A stretch of DNA of 64,000 nt from Vitis vinifera (Eukaryota; Streptophyta; Magnoliopsida; Vitales; Vitaceae). The stretch spans positions 5,231,001 through 5,295,000 of the forward strand of contig NC_081806.1 of assembly GCF_030704535.1 (NCBI RefSeq), read 5' to 3'. The notes under the pieces are model-generated. The model did not search any database, was not told the DNA's origin, and saw only the letters and a program-made list of their open reading frames with translations. Shown here piece after piece: positions 1 to 12,403 of this stretch. Position 1 is the stretch's first letter. Each line of letters starts with the position of its first letter. The translations under genes were made by a program, and so were the position numbers.

Positions 1-12
1 TAATTAGAATTT

Positions 13-76
13 AGAGAGAGAGAGAGAGGAGCAAGAGGAGAGAGAGAGAGCAATATATATATATATATATATATAT
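13..76. repeat. GA and AT microsatellites upstream of the GRAS gene
   Basis: A (GA)n run at about 13-29, a GA-rich stretch to about 50 and a (AT)12 run at 53-76 lie in the presumed promoter or 5' leader of the GRAS gene. An A/T homopolymer follows at about 144-164. GA/CT-rich leaders are common in plant regulator genes. No protein is proposed here. Confidence 0.85.
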
Positions 77-535
77 GAATATAAATATAAATATGTAACA
101 GAGAGATATATGGAGAGAAGAGGGAGGAGGGCACATTATTACTTTCTTTTTTTTTTTTTTTTTTGGTCTATGATGCACGCATCCATGACAGAATAGAGGA
201 GGGGGTACAGAGAGAAAGAGTAGAAGAGGAGAGAGAGAAAGCAGAGGATATGGAGGTGAAATGGTGATGGAGAAAGGAATAGATATGGAACTCAAAAGGA
301 AGAGAAAAAGCTGGAGGGGTTTGAAATAGTGGCAGCATATGTTTTTTTGGTGAAATGGGTGTGGCTTTGTTTCTCTTGTCTTGGAGGAGATTCATGGCGT
401 TTTGTAATAAGGAATATGATTGGTGGGACTGAAGCCACCGAGCCCACCTTTTTGGTCTACAATCTTGGGGGGTTTTTTCTCTGATATTTCAAGAACATTT
501 AATTTTTTCTGTGATTTTGTTTTGTCTTTTTTTAG

Positions 536-1839
536 ATGAGAGGTATACCCTTTAATTTTCAGGGGCAGGGAGTGTTGGAGAAGTGGAAAGAAGAAGAGGT
601 TCTTAGCTTTCTGAGCAACGAACCCACCTCTGTTTTGGATACGCGAAGAAGCCCAAGCCCTCCGACATCGACATCCACATCGACGCTGGCTTCGTCTTTC
701 GCCGGAGGAGGAGGAAGTACTGGTAGTGTTGGTGTTGGTGGTGGTGGTTCGGCCGACAACACACCCGGCGTGGCAGCAGGGCCGCTGGTTTCTGACAACT
801 GTCTTCAAAAATGGCCTGTTTCTTTGCCGCTGGAGACCAACCCACCTGATCCCGGCGGCGTTTGTGGTGGTGGTAGCCGGAAGGACGAGTGGGCGGCGGA
901 GCTCCAGCCCATAACGAGTGGACTGGTGGAGCTTGTTGCCGGCGGAGCCGGAGAAGAGAGATGTGGTGGTCTTGGTCTTGGGCTGGAGGATTGGGAGAGC
1001 ATGTTATCGGAATCGGCAGCCGCTTCGCCGGGCCATGAGCAGTCGCTTCTCGGATGGATCTCCGGCGACGTCGATGACCCGTCATTCGGTCTGAAACATC
1101 TCTTGCAGAGTGGAGGAAATCCTCTGGAGTTTGACGGCAATGCCGGGATGGGAATGCTCTATCACAGCGGTGCCGTGTTTGAAGCTTCAGGCGCTCCGGC
1201 CACTGGTAATCTGATCACAACCTTGAATCCGTCTTTTTTAGGTATCGGTGGTTCTGGGTTTTCTGCAAATAATAACAACAATGGAAAGATTGCTTCAATC
1301 GCACAGAACCTCTCCACAGGGGTTGTTAATTACAAAGCTTCTACTGTTGGGTTGAACAATAACTATAATCCCCAAAATCCCGTTTTCTCAGGATCACTCA
1401 ACAACCTTCCTTTACCGGTTTCGTTATCTCCTGGTATGATTTATCAGCAGCAACAGCAACAGCAACAGCTGGAAACCCCTGAAGAAAAGCCTCAGATTTT
1501 CAATGCACAACCGGCAATTAATCACCATCAACGGTCCCAAAATCCTAACTATTTTCCGGTACCGCCCTACACCCAACAAGACCAGCACCACCTCCTTCAG
1601 CCGCCTCAAGCCAAGCGGCACAACCCTGGCGGTCTGGACCCGAACTCTCAGATGCCAAAAGTCCCTTTTGCTGATCTGGGTCATGAGTTTTTACTCAGAA
1701 GACAGCAGCAGCAGCCACTGTGTTTCACTAACCAGCTGCAATTGCTTCCACAACATCAGCTTCAGCAGAAGCCGTTGATGTTGAGCAAGCAGAAGATGGT
1801 GGGAGGCGGGGAAGAAATGGCGCCCCAATCCCATCACCA

Positions 1840-1870
<31 letters not shown>

Positions 1871-2974
1871 CAGGCTTTGCTGGACCAGCTCTGCAAGGCA
1901 GCAGAGCTGGTAGGCACTGGGAATTTCTCAATCGCGCAAGGGATATTGGCGCGGCTCAATCATCAGCTCTCCCCGGAAGGAAAGCCGTTTCAGAGGGCTG
2001 CTTTCTACTTCAAGGAGGCTTTGCAACTGATCCTTATGAATAACAACCCAGCCGCCTCCCCTCCACTAAGGAGTCCCACACCATTTGACGTCATCTTCAA
2101 GATGGGTGCTTACAAGGTGTTCTCTGATGTCTCTCCTCTTATTCAATTTGCAAATTTCACTTGCAACCAAGCCCTCCTGGAAGCTCTTGATGATGCTGAC
2201 AGAATCCACATTATAGACTTTGATATCGGGTTTGGTGCGCAATGGGCTTCCTTTATGCAGGAGCTTCCTGTGAGGAATAGGGGTGCCCCATCATTGAAAA
2301 TTACAGCCCTTGCCTCTCCTTCCACCACCCACCATCCCCTGGAGCTCAAGCTTTTGCGTGAAAATCTAACACTATTTGCTGATGAAATTGGAATTGCCTT
2401 TGAGCTTCAAGTGGTGAACTTTGATTCCTTCGACCCCGTTTCCTACTCAATGCCTTATTTTCGAACCTCTGAAAATGAGGCAATTGTGGTGAATTTCCCT
2501 ATCTGGTCCTCTTCCAATCACCCGGCTGCCCTGCCCTTGCTCCTGCGTTTTATAAAGCAGCTCTCACCTAAGCTTATGGTCTCTTTGGATAGAGGTTGTG
2601 ATCGAGGTGACCTCCCATTGCAGCAACATCTCCTGCATGGCATCCAATCCTACACCAACCTCTTGGAATCTCTTGATGCTACTAATGCGATGACAGACAC
2701 TGTAAGCAAAATTGAGAGGTTCCTCTTCCAGCCGAGGATAGAAAGCACTACTCTGGGTCGACTCCGTTCCCCCGACAAAATGCCTCCTTGGAAAACACTC
2801 TTTGCCTCAGCTGGATTCACACCTGTATCCTTCAGTAACTTCACCGAAAGTCAAGCAGATTGTGTGGTGAAGAGGACACTTGTGAGGGGATTTCATGTTG
2901 AGAAGCGTCAGGCATTGCTCATTCTCTGCTGGCAGAATCGGGAGCTCATCTCGGCTTCTGCTTGGAGGTGCTGA
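536..2974 (+). CDS. HAM (SCL6/SCL22/SCL27 clade): HAM/SCL6-type GRAS transcriptional regulator, miR171 target
   Basis: Single-exon 812-residue GRAS protein. The N-terminus (RGIPFNFQGQGVLEKW) is the conserved opening of the HAIRY MERISTEM / SCL6-22-27 clade. A long Ser-, Gly-, Asn- and Gln-rich region follows, with poly-Gln at about residues 305-312 and 435-446. The GRAS domain fills residues ~446-812: first leucine-rich region from LLDQLCKAAELV, VHIID-like core (IHIIDFDIGFGAQW, ~555-568), second leucine-rich region, PFYRE and a C-terminal SAW block ending in ISASAWRC. HAM proteins are nuclear regulators that maintain undifferentiated shoot and root meristem cells and work with WUSCHEL-type homeodomain proteins; that is family knowledge. 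The message carries a perfect miR171 site, so post-transcriptional repression is expected. The ATG directly follows a T-rich stretch ending in TTTAG, which could be a 5'-UTR intron acceptor. Length is typical of long dicot HAM proteins. Confidence 0.95.
1942..1962 (+). promoter_or_regulatory. miR171 target site in the GRAS message
   Basis: These 21 bases are the exact reverse complement of the canonical miR171 that begins UGAUUGAGCC. They lie inside the coding region and encode ILARLNH, just after the first leucine-rich part of the GRAS domain. Cleavage of HAM/SCL6 messages by miR171 at this position is well established in plants. The full complementarity is seen directly; that cleavage happens in this organism is inference. 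Confidence 0.95.
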
Positions 2975-3110
2975 GGATCAGCAATTTGGCAGGCAGGAGA
3001 GTCTCGGAGCGGTTCACTTTTCTCTATAGAGGTGCCGACTTATTTTCTTTGATATTAAATCAATAAATCTCTAACTATGGAGCTGGCACCTGTTTTGTGA
3101 CCTAATTCTT
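2975..3110 (+). terminator. 3' UTR start with polyadenylation-type signal
   Basis: After the GRAS stop codon there is an AATAAA hexamer at 3062-3067, in an A/T-rich context. It is a plausible near-upstream polyadenylation element. The transcript end itself cannot be read from the sequence. Confidence 0.4.
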
Positions 3111-5012
3111 GTGAATGCTCTTGCTTGTGAATCTCCTTTGCTTGTCATCTATCTCAACTAGATAGACTGGTTTCCTAGTAAAACAAAACATTTAACTAGA
3201 ATTTGAGTAGTCTTCTTTCATTAATCTTTTTCTTGAACATGGGTATCGATATATGTGTTTTATTGTTTTAATGATGATGAGAGGCCAAACTTTCATCTGG
3301 TTAAGGTGGTGATATTTTGTTGTATATTTGTTCACAAAGGAGAATCAGCAATGGAAAATGAACTTAACCTGCCAGAATTTTGGTTTGTCTTTGTGATCAT
3401 GAATATGATTAAATTTACTATTTGATGCTTAATTTGATGCATAAACTCTAATATCTTAATTTATGTTGAATCCATCAAAGAAGGTTTCATTTTCTTCTTT
3501 TTAGTCAAGTATTGTATTTGTTGCACATTGTTGTTCAGCTCTGTATGGCATGTGGGGAATTATACCGAGGTTACTATTCCATGTAGTTGCATTTCATGCA
3601 GTGAGATTGAAATAACTACTGCCCCTCGGAAGATTTTTCCTCTTCTTGCCCTATTCAAATGGAACTCTCTAGGTAGCCATTGTGCAAACAAATTTTTTAG
3701 GCATTGAGGGTTTTAGGGTCAACGTATTTAGGGTCATTTTAAAGAACACTTTAAATGCTTTGCTTTCTTTACCTTTGCTACCTTGATGGTTGATAAAGAA
3801 GTTTTTAGATGTAGAAGCTGATCATTTGGAATATTTAGACCAGATGCCGATTTTGTTCCCCTGGCATCTTTTGGCCACTACTCACCCCATTTTTTAATTT
3901 GGTTGTTTTTGTGGCACTCGTTCTCCTCCAAAGGTAGAAGTTTCAAGTATTTTTTAGATTGATCTAGTCTGACCTGATGGCTATGGCTTTCCCATAAGGT
4001 TCCATGAACTTTGTAAGCAGCTGCAGTTAATCACTAAAACAAGAAGATTAGAAATGTGAGCCCTCATTCTACTCTTCTAAAATGACCTTTTTGTTTTCCT
4101 GTATGTGATCTAAGCCTTTTATAGTGGAGTTGTGAATGTACCACTATCAGTCACAGATTATATCTTCATTGAGCTGATATCTCTGAGCCTGTCAAAACAT
4201 GCTGTCGGTTAGTGCCCACCAGTGCCACTATGTTCAATGAGCTAAATTATTCACTTTAGATCGGTAGTTTTTAGCCTTTTATTCAGATTAAATTAGTCGT
4301 CTCTGATAAAGAAGAATGAAAACTAGCCTAGTTTGAGCTTTGTTGATTATTCATATTCTGTTTGCAGTTAGCCCTAGAAAGTACTTCAGAGCAGAACTTT
4401 AATCAATCATGTTCTAGCCTTCACTCTACTTTGAAGTGAATCCCTTCTCTATTAAACAACAATAGATGATCACTTCATAATCGAAAAGCTTCCCTATACT
4501 CTCTTGTTTCACTAAGTGACATGAGTATCAAGTTAGCGGTCTTAACTCATACGCCCGCAACATCACTCACTTCATGCTATCAAACTCCTAGGTGCAGGAA
4601 GGCAAACTGAATCAGCTTCTCTAGATCAATGCTGTAAGCAGGCAAATTAATATCACCTTAGGGTCCACTTTCAGGTTGGTGGTTGTGATGGTAATGCCTT
4701 CATCTTCCACAGTCTTCCGAACCCAAACCTTCATCCAGGCAATATTAGCTCACTCCTTGAGCCCTAGAAGTACTCCACTTCAGTTAGTTCTGCCATGTTT
4801 GTGTGAAATGGGTGGTAAATCTTTAGAGTTCAACCCACTCCGGTAGCAAGGGAATTTACCAAAAGAAGGGAGTTTGGCTTCTCATCAGACTCCCACCACT
4901 TGAAAACAGTTTCTTATAGTGGGTTGGTGGGGAGGATGTTTTCTGGGGTAGGGTCCTGGAGTCCTGTGATTTTGAGTAGCAAAACAAAAGAGACCTGCAT
5001 GTAATTGCCGCG

Positions 5013-5038
5013 CCCCCCCCCCCCCCCCCCCCCCCCCC
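5013..5038. repeat. C26 homopolymer
   Basis: An uninterrupted run of 26 C directly followed by a short A run. Such tracts often mark an assembly-repaired or polymerase-slipped site, and can fold as G-quadruplex or i-motif. Its true length is uncertain. Confidence 0.9.
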
Positions 5039-7012
5039 AAAAAAAGGGAACTTTTAGTGTGTACTTGTGTAAAAACAAAGACCACAACTACATAGCATAG
5101 CCTTGGAAGATAGTGAATACAATGACACCTCAATTTGATCAAAATATCTCGAAACTCTCCCAACAATCATATGCCTACACTTAAACATAACATGCTTATG
5201 TTGAATTTAGGCGCCGCTCCTCCTTGTATAAAAATAATCCTCCATGCATGTAACCAAACTAGTAACGCGCCATTCTCTTTACTTGTTTCAAATAAAATTT
5301 TGTTTAAGAACAATTATTAAGGCGACCACCTTTGATTTTTATATGCAGACAATTGCCTGTCCTATAGTACATTGAATTTACTATTCCTCGCCTTAGTTTT
5401 TTAGACTTCTCCTAATCAAGCCACATGCCTCATGTTTGATTGATCTTTTGCTCCAATACTTTACTCCCTTTTGAACCTTTCTTTAACAAAAGCTAAGATA
5501 GATCACATTGCAGGTGGCAATGATATTCATATAATATTAATCTCTAAAATTGAAATCTTACAGTATAAAATTCATGAGAACATGCAGAGTATGGTCTGCC
5601 ACGAATTAAAATATGAAAATTTAACTAGCAAAAAGAAAAGGAAAACGTCGGTTTCGTTGAAAACCAACTTCCATAAAAATTAATCCTCCCTAACAACCTC
5701 GATAATGGTTCATAATTTATTCTTTAATTCAGTTGCTTAAGTCTTAAATTTGATTTACTTGTTAACCAAAGGAGGGTTCAGACACCCGAGCCACGCGCTG
5801 TTACACGCTCCCATCGCTTTGGGTAGGTTGGTGGGGCATGGTGGAGCTTTCAACAGGGTGAGGGTGAAATAGAGGAATGAACCATACGAAAATGGTGTGG
5901 GTGCGCCAGTGGTCCAGCCCTCCATTTGGGCAATAGGTCTTGATTTTGAGCATTATGCACGAGATGGTGACTCCCTCCATTCGTCATTTGTCAGTGGTGG
6001 TCCATTTTTTCTTTTATGAAGGAAAAATGCTTTCTTCTTCCATGTTCCAAATGTTTTCTTATTATTATTATTTAAATTCCGACCAAATTGGTCAACTAAA
6101 ATATTTGTGTGAATGTGAGAAGTCAATTGACGAAGTTGTTTTAAAGAAATGTGAAATTCATTTGCTATTGGAAATAAATATATATTTTTTTATTTTATAA
6201 ATAAAAGCTTTGAAAAGACTTCTTGTCTTGTTCATGGAATGGTAGTGGAATTTGAAATTTTTGAGATAATATATTGAAATATTCAAGAAAACTATAACAA
6301 TAATGTTTGAAAATAAATAACAAAAAATAAGAAACTTTTCCTCCATGGATCCGCAAAGTTTTTACAAGTTTCATCATTTAAAAATAAGAAAAAGTTCTAA
6401 AAACAAAAAAAAAATTAGCCAATTTTTAACTAACAAACAAAATACGAGAAAGCTAAATTAAAAAAAAATTACATATTATTTGATTTTAATCAGTGTTTAT
6501 ATGAAGAAATATAGTATATATATTGAGTTCAAATTTTATAGAATTAAATTTTTAAGAAAATTAATAAATTAAATGATATTAGAGTTTGGTTCGGTAACAA
6601 GTCATGAGTTTAATTAAATAATTTTTTTTTGTAATTTACGTGTTTGTTTTCCTTCTTTCCCTAATTTTCATCTTTTTTTTCTATTTATTGAATATGAATC
6701 TGATCTAGTTTTTCAGATGGCTATATGGATTATAGTGAGTGAGGGTGTTAAGTACTTGTTTAATTCAATCTTACTAAAATATGATTTAATAAAAAAAATA
6801 TTTAGTCTCATCATAAATATATAAAATAAAATAAAATTTAATATATTATTATACCTTATTTTCAATCACCTCTTCTTTATTCAATTACTGTCAAAGGATA
6901 CATTCAATTATTTTATTATATTTTTTAAAATTTTATATTATTTTTCCGTTGCATCTAAGCATATATTCGTAAGCCGTCCAAAAAGTTTTATTGTTACGAC
7001 TCATTTTTAGGC

Positions 7013-7013
<1 letters not shown>

Positions 7014-7047
<34 letters not shown>
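7014..7047. repeat. (TA)n microsatellite
   Basis: Perfect dinucleotide TA/AT array of about 34 bp. Confidence 0.9.
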
Positions 7048-7050
<3 letters not shown>

Positions 7051-7735
7051 GATAAAACAGCCCGCCTAACCCTAGGCTAGAAAAGGGAATAGGCCACACC
7101 AACCGTTGATCTGATCTTCATAGATTCAATGGCCCACCAGGCCGTTGCATGGCATTGACGTGATCCACTGCATCATGGTGGGCCCAAATAGCTACACGTT
7201 TATTACGTAATAGGTAATCCCCTAATAAATCGTGATTAATTATAATTAATCCCACGTGATTAAGAGCTTGCGTTTGTTTGGCTGTTAGGGAGAAGGTAGA
7301 CAGGCGGAAGGTTGAGAACTTTGCCCCGAATAATTAAAAAGAACGTACGCGTGGCAATATCTGAATGGATGAAATCGTACGATCCGAAGCGCTAAACCCC
7401 CTTAGCAAGTGATCGCGACGGCTCGTCTAGTCTGTGGCACAGTGAGATGAAAAGGACTGGTGATCTCTGAAGCTCTTAATATGGGACCCACTTCATAGCT
7501 TATCGTGTCATGATCATGCCACGTGTACGAAGATTGGGGTGTATGATTTCCCTACCATGCTGTCCTGGTCAAAGGTACTTTCAGAACCCTACGAAAGGAG
7601 CCTCTGGGGCTTACGTCTCGCTGAGGTCGGTTTTAAGAGGAAAAGTAACGTTGTTATTTTATTTATTTATTTTTGTGAAGATGTTTTACGGTTTTACCCT
7701 AGTACAATTTTTTTAAAATTTCTATTTTCTAAATA

Positions 7736-7738
<3 letters not shown>

Positions 7739-7786
<48 letters not shown>
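7739..7786. repeat. (TA)n microsatellite
   Basis: Perfect dinucleotide TA array of about 48 bp in an AT-rich intergenic stretch. Confidence 0.9.
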
Positions 7787-7787
<1 letters not shown>

Positions 7788-10289
7788 CTTTTATACTAAA
7801 TTTTGAAGCATGAATAATACCTTTAATATAAAATATTGTATTAAACAAAATATTAATACATTTGGACATGGGATTTTAGTCGCGAATATCCGGATACGTG
7901 CCTATAAACGAATTGCTGGCCGGCCAAACTCTCGGGAATTTTCTTAAAATTGGAAAGCAAAATGAAGTTTGTCGAGGGTTGAGTTAACCATGAAGTAGAG
8001 CATTCACGTACATGAATCCACCTGGTGGGCACTTGGCACTCATGGATCGCCTCTTACCAGCCTAGCCAGGACCTTTTAGAGAGAAAAAGCAAGAGATAAT
8101 ACCTGATCATCCTCTGCAGGACTGATCAAGTGATGAGCAGCATCTAAAGGTCGCTGGACACTTTTTACTCAACCTCTAAGCCACCTTTGCCCATAGAAAA
8201 AGTATAATGATGGATCACTTTTTATTGTAAATGGGGTATGTGCTTTTGTCATCAACAAGCCTCCTCAGAGTGAGGGATTTGGTTGGGCCAACATATAGAT
8301 GCTCTCATGAGACACCACCCAGCTCTTGCATGCCAACCTCTCAATCATATACCCCACCGCATTGTTGAGTGGGTCATACCAATCAACTCCTACTTGACCC
8401 CACCATCTCCTCTCTCTCTTTCTCACTTCCCTACTTCAACAAATAATTGAAGTAAAAATTTATGTTATCCCAAAGGCCAAATTGGGTTACCTGTGACCAT
8501 TTTTTGTGTATAAGACAAAGCTAGCCAAAGATCACTACGTCAATCCATGTAGCCGTGAACCCGTTCTTGAAACAGTAATATAAACAGTTCTTAGAGTTTT
8601 AAAGTGCCAAAGTTTTTGGACATGGAGGGGGGATGAGTTCCTGATTGAGAAGAGACTCATGTGCTTAGACTAGAAAGGTATGTGTGATCAAATAAGAGGT
8701 AATGCATGTAGATAGAATAAAGATGATGAAGCTGTATGTTTAATATTGGGGAGAGTAACAATATGTGGAAACATCCAAAGGCAGACGGGCAAAGCTTAAA
8801 AAGGGGAAAAGTATGGTTTGATTAGAGTGGGTATGGAAGAAAAGTTAAGTGTTGCCATCACACAAACCTTTTGCTTCTCTGTCTTTTATAGATGCTTTGC
8901 CTCTATATCTTTTCCAATCCAATCCTTTTGAGTTTCCATGGTTGTTTTGATCTCGATCTCTCTCTCTTTTTTATGTCTTAGTGTGCGTAGGAAAAACGCG
9001 TTCCTTGATTTCCTTTTATACTTTTCTTTTATACGAAAAACCCAAAAAAGTAAGCACTCATGCATCTCAAAAGCCATTGAAAACTAGGCACTACCAACGC
9101 CCTTATCATTCTCTTTCTCTTTCACACACACATGCATAAAAGCTTGTCTCATTTTTTCATTTGGGATCCATCCTGGACCAATATTCTTTTTCTTTGGACC
9201 ATACAACTCAGTGGAGCTTTTCCCCCACGAAACTCTCATTTGGACAACTTGGGTGGCTTTCAAACCATGGGTCTCCTCCTTTTTCTTCCTTCATGCACCT
9301 TTTCTTTTGTTTTCTTATCCCATAATCAACCATGCATTATTGCCCATATCTCTTTCATGCTTTCTGATGTTTTCTTTCTACTAAAAAATGTCAATATTGG
9401 GCCATTTTGCTCTACGTGTTAGACCCCTGGTCAACTCCTCTAATGCTTTATGATTCACAAACTGTTTCCAATAAGCTCATAACTCAAAAAAATCTAAGAA
9501 ATTCATTACAATCCATGGCCTAAAGTGAATGCCCACCAAATCAACTCTACCCAACAGAATTTTGAAATATAGATGCCCTGTTAAATACTGAACTATTGTA
9601 TCTTATATGATGTAAAGTCTGTCTCGTGCAGTTGTTGCAGAGAAAATTAATTGGAAACCTTTTCCGCACCACTGTTCTTTCGGCCTTGGAGGATAAAAAT
9701 TACTTCTCTAATCCGGGCCCAAAGGGTAAAGAGACAAATGATCTACTGTGACATTATGATTGGAAACACTTTCGGGTGATCAAAGCTCTTTTGGGACACC
9801 CATCTCTAAAAGATCAGTGGGTACTTTGACGTGTCTCAAGCGGACTTTTGTATCTCCTTTTTAGACCAAGATAAGCACTTACTATAAACACCATGCCAAA
9901 AAGCTGATGCAATCATGATAGTTATTTTGCATGCAAGATAGGGTTGAAGAGATTATCATCTACTGCATTTATAGTCTCGAAGACAATAAAGCTCAAGCAA
10001 AAGGTGCTTTTGTTTTGCACAGAACTGGATATGGTCTGTGATTTTCAGAAAAAGGAAAAAGGAGACATTGCAGGAACATTATTGTCATGAAAATATTTAT
10101 GTTCTTCTTTCTTGAAGTTTCATGTTGATAACCCAAATGTTGATGATTTCAATAACACTTTCCGGGACCTCAAGTTTTCATGACTTATCAATGAACATCA
10201 TCGACCTTCATATTAGTTTCATCTTGCTCAACTAAGCATCTTAAGAGAGGACAAAGATGCTTACATGTTTAAATAAATGGCACAACAAT

Positions 10290-11610
10290 TTCTGGTACGG
10301 AAACAGCTAGCATTGCAAAGAAAGTAAGATAAGAGATGAGAGAATGGTTTGGTTAACTGCAATATGTTGACTGCAAAGGAGACATTGGGAGTACAGAGAG
10401 ATACTGAAGAGCACCAATGACAGTATGGTGTAGAGTGGCAGCTGCAGTGGCGCCTGAACCATCATGCAGAGCAAGAGGAGTTGTGGTGGATAGCAAGGTC
10501 CAGTTATTTTTGGCACCGATCATTTTTGTTCATTCATGGAGATCCTGGACGTACTTGTGTTGTGAGAGAAAAATTCCTTTGTCAATTAGGATGACTTCCA
10601 CTTCCAGAAAGTAACTTAAATCACCAACATCTTTGATGGCAAATCTGGCTGCCAATGTCATTAACATAAATGAATTAGTATCAGATTTTGAGTTGACAAA
10701 GCCGAATTGAAAGAGAAAATGGCTTAGGGTACTTGTTGTAGTTGGTATATGGATTTTTTTTTTTTTTTTCTAATTTACACACCGAGTCAGAAAAGGAGCA
10801 TCAACAAGCCCCAATTGTTGATCCATATAAACAGCATATATCAAACAAAGTACCTAGCAAGTAAGCATTGATTACATCTAGTTGGTGTAAAGGCTAGCCA
10901 TTAGTCACAACTCATCAGAATGAGCCGAACTATGGTGGGCTTAATAACTAGGTTAAATGGTGCGTGGAAATCAAAACCCGATCTTCCATGGAATCTTGTA
11001 GCTACTAAGAGTCCATTCCCCTGTGATTTTAGGCAAAGTTTCTAATATTAATTTAAAGTATTAATAAAATTATAAATATTCTTTAAAATCACTATTAAAC
11101 AAGTTTTAAGCATGCTTTGTAGCAAGAATTAATACTGCCACCCGGGTTCTCTTGGTTCTGAAAATCCATTTGCACCCGACAATATTAGTATAAGTGCGGT
11201 GGAATGAGTTTCCATGTGCCATTTTAAAGAAGAGCGTTAACTTCTTTCAACAATAGCATTCCACTAGGGCTTGAGACACACATATTGGCTCAAGAATCTC
11301 AATTGTGGTGTGAGTGGTGGTAATGTTGAGTTGTTTGGGTTTAAAACTGTTGTTGTGAGAGTGAGTAATCATGGGACGGGTACAAAGCAGGGTTTTGGAG
11401 CAGGAGGGTCAATATTTGGAGATGCAATACCAGGATAAGCAAGTTGCTTTCCGGTTGGTCTCTGAGCATGATGGTTTCTGGCATGGAGGATGGAGTATTA
11501 GGAACTTGAGGCATGAGTAGGTCTCTATTTGCATGAGATGCACGGTTCAAAGTCCCCATGTCCGTCATCGACTCGGGAGGTCTCAAAGGACACATGGATC
11601 TTGGTATCAA
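10290..11610 (-). mobile_element. Decayed Ty1/copia retrotransposon fragment
   Basis: Minus-strand reading shows two blocks of Ty1/copia pol. At 11610-11125 there is a hinge-like region, then IVGCKWIFRTKR, the start of the copia reverse transcriptase. At 10705-10290 comes the later part of the reverse transcriptase and the start of the connection region: LSYFLEVEVILIDKGIFLSQ, then HKYVQDL, TKMIGAK, ALHDGSGA and VIGALQYLS. Stops and frame changes interrupt both blocks. The middle portion that should carry the YVDD motif (about 10705-11125) is not recognisable and holds a T homopolymer near 10748. No LTRs were found. This is a different copy, in opposite orientation, from the element at 12.2 kb. 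Confidence 0.8.
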
Positions 11611-12171
11611 CCTCTACATAAAATATACTAATTAAAAACTAAAAAATATTTTAAAAATTATATCAATGATAAAGAAGAAAAAACACACACACGCGATTAG
11701 ATGAACTCAAGCATTAATAAAATAAAGAATTAATTGAATAAAGGGGACTAAATGATCCAATTTTGTAAATCTAACTCTTCTCCTATTTGAATTTGAAAAG
11801 TAACATATTTTTTATATAAATATTTTTTAATTTAATTTTTTGTGTGGTAAAAATAACCTTATTTGTTACTCTCAAGTCAGAGATTATTGCATCCCATTTG
11901 ATCAAATAAATCTAAAATGAAATTCTTTCATTTAATATTTAATTACATTAGTACGTAATTTTAAATCATTAAGTTTTATGATATTAAATTATATATATAT
12001 TATAATAAATCAATCTATTAATTTATTATTAATGATTGATATCGGTGTCAATTTTAATATTATTGTATATCCATATTTAATACTTGTAACAATTACCAGA
12101 TTTCAATTTGTTATATTATCAATTCCTTATGAATATCCAATATAATTAATTTTATAAATAAATTATCATAG

Positions 12172-12360
12172 TGATAAGGCAGAATCCTCTTTTGATTGAT
12201 TCTTTCTTTGATCTTAGATTATTTGTTATTATGTATATTTATCTTTTCCTAGTTTGTATGATCTTTCAACTATATATACACTCTATATAATGAGAAACAA
12301 TTACCTCAATAATTTTTGAGGATTTCAGCCATATTTTACACGGGTTCTCAAACCTTTATA
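12172..12360 (+). repeat. 5' LTR of the copia element
   Basis: 189 bp, beginning TGATAAGGCAG and ending AACCTTTATA. It contains a TATA-rich stretch (ACTATATATACACTC) suited to a promoter. Its pair is the 3' LTR at 16452-16640. Confidence 0.96.
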
Positions 12361-12372
12361 TGGTATCATAGC
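12361..12372 (+). other. Primer-binding site of the copia element
   Basis: TGGTATCATAGC sits immediately after the 5' LTR. It matches the TGGTATCAGAGC-type sequence by which plant copia elements pair with the 3' end of initiator Met-tRNA, with one variant base. Confidence 0.85.
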
Positions 12373-12403
12373 AGGTTCTAAAATTGTTTTTTCGATCCTC
12401 TTC

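Larger units (their letters stand above)
3111..10269. other. Intergenic, no gene supported
   Basis: About 7 kb with no open frame that resembles a known family and no convincing exon chain. It holds AT-rich stretches, a C26 homopolymer, two long (TA)n arrays and scattered short frames full of Phe, Ile and Lys codons. A short stretch near 4640-4760, read on the minus strand (KVWVRKTVEDEG...), has coding-like character but stops appear at once. It may be a gene relic; I could not assign it. Confidence 0.6.

Noticed and set aside
392-1140. Several long minus-strand frames opposite the GRAS gene
   Set aside because: They overlap the GC-rich N-terminal coding part of a clear GRAS gene and show only Pro/Arg/His-rich sequence without family features.
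4560-4800. Coding-like stretch on the minus strand (KVWVRKTVEDEG)
   Set aside because: Stops on both sides within about 30 codons and no family match from memory; too little to call a gene.
4885-5166. Minus-strand frame with a poly-Gly run
   Set aside because: The Gly run is translation of the C26 homopolymer; the remainder has no coding character.
7200-7480. CACGTG-containing, less AT-rich stretch that might be a promoter
   Set aside because: No gene begins on either side within a plausible distance, so a regulatory role cannot be supported.
8886-9422. Short frames on both strands in the 8.9-9.4 kb region
   Set aside because: Basic or Phe-rich random-looking translations, overlapping on opposite strands, without exon signals.
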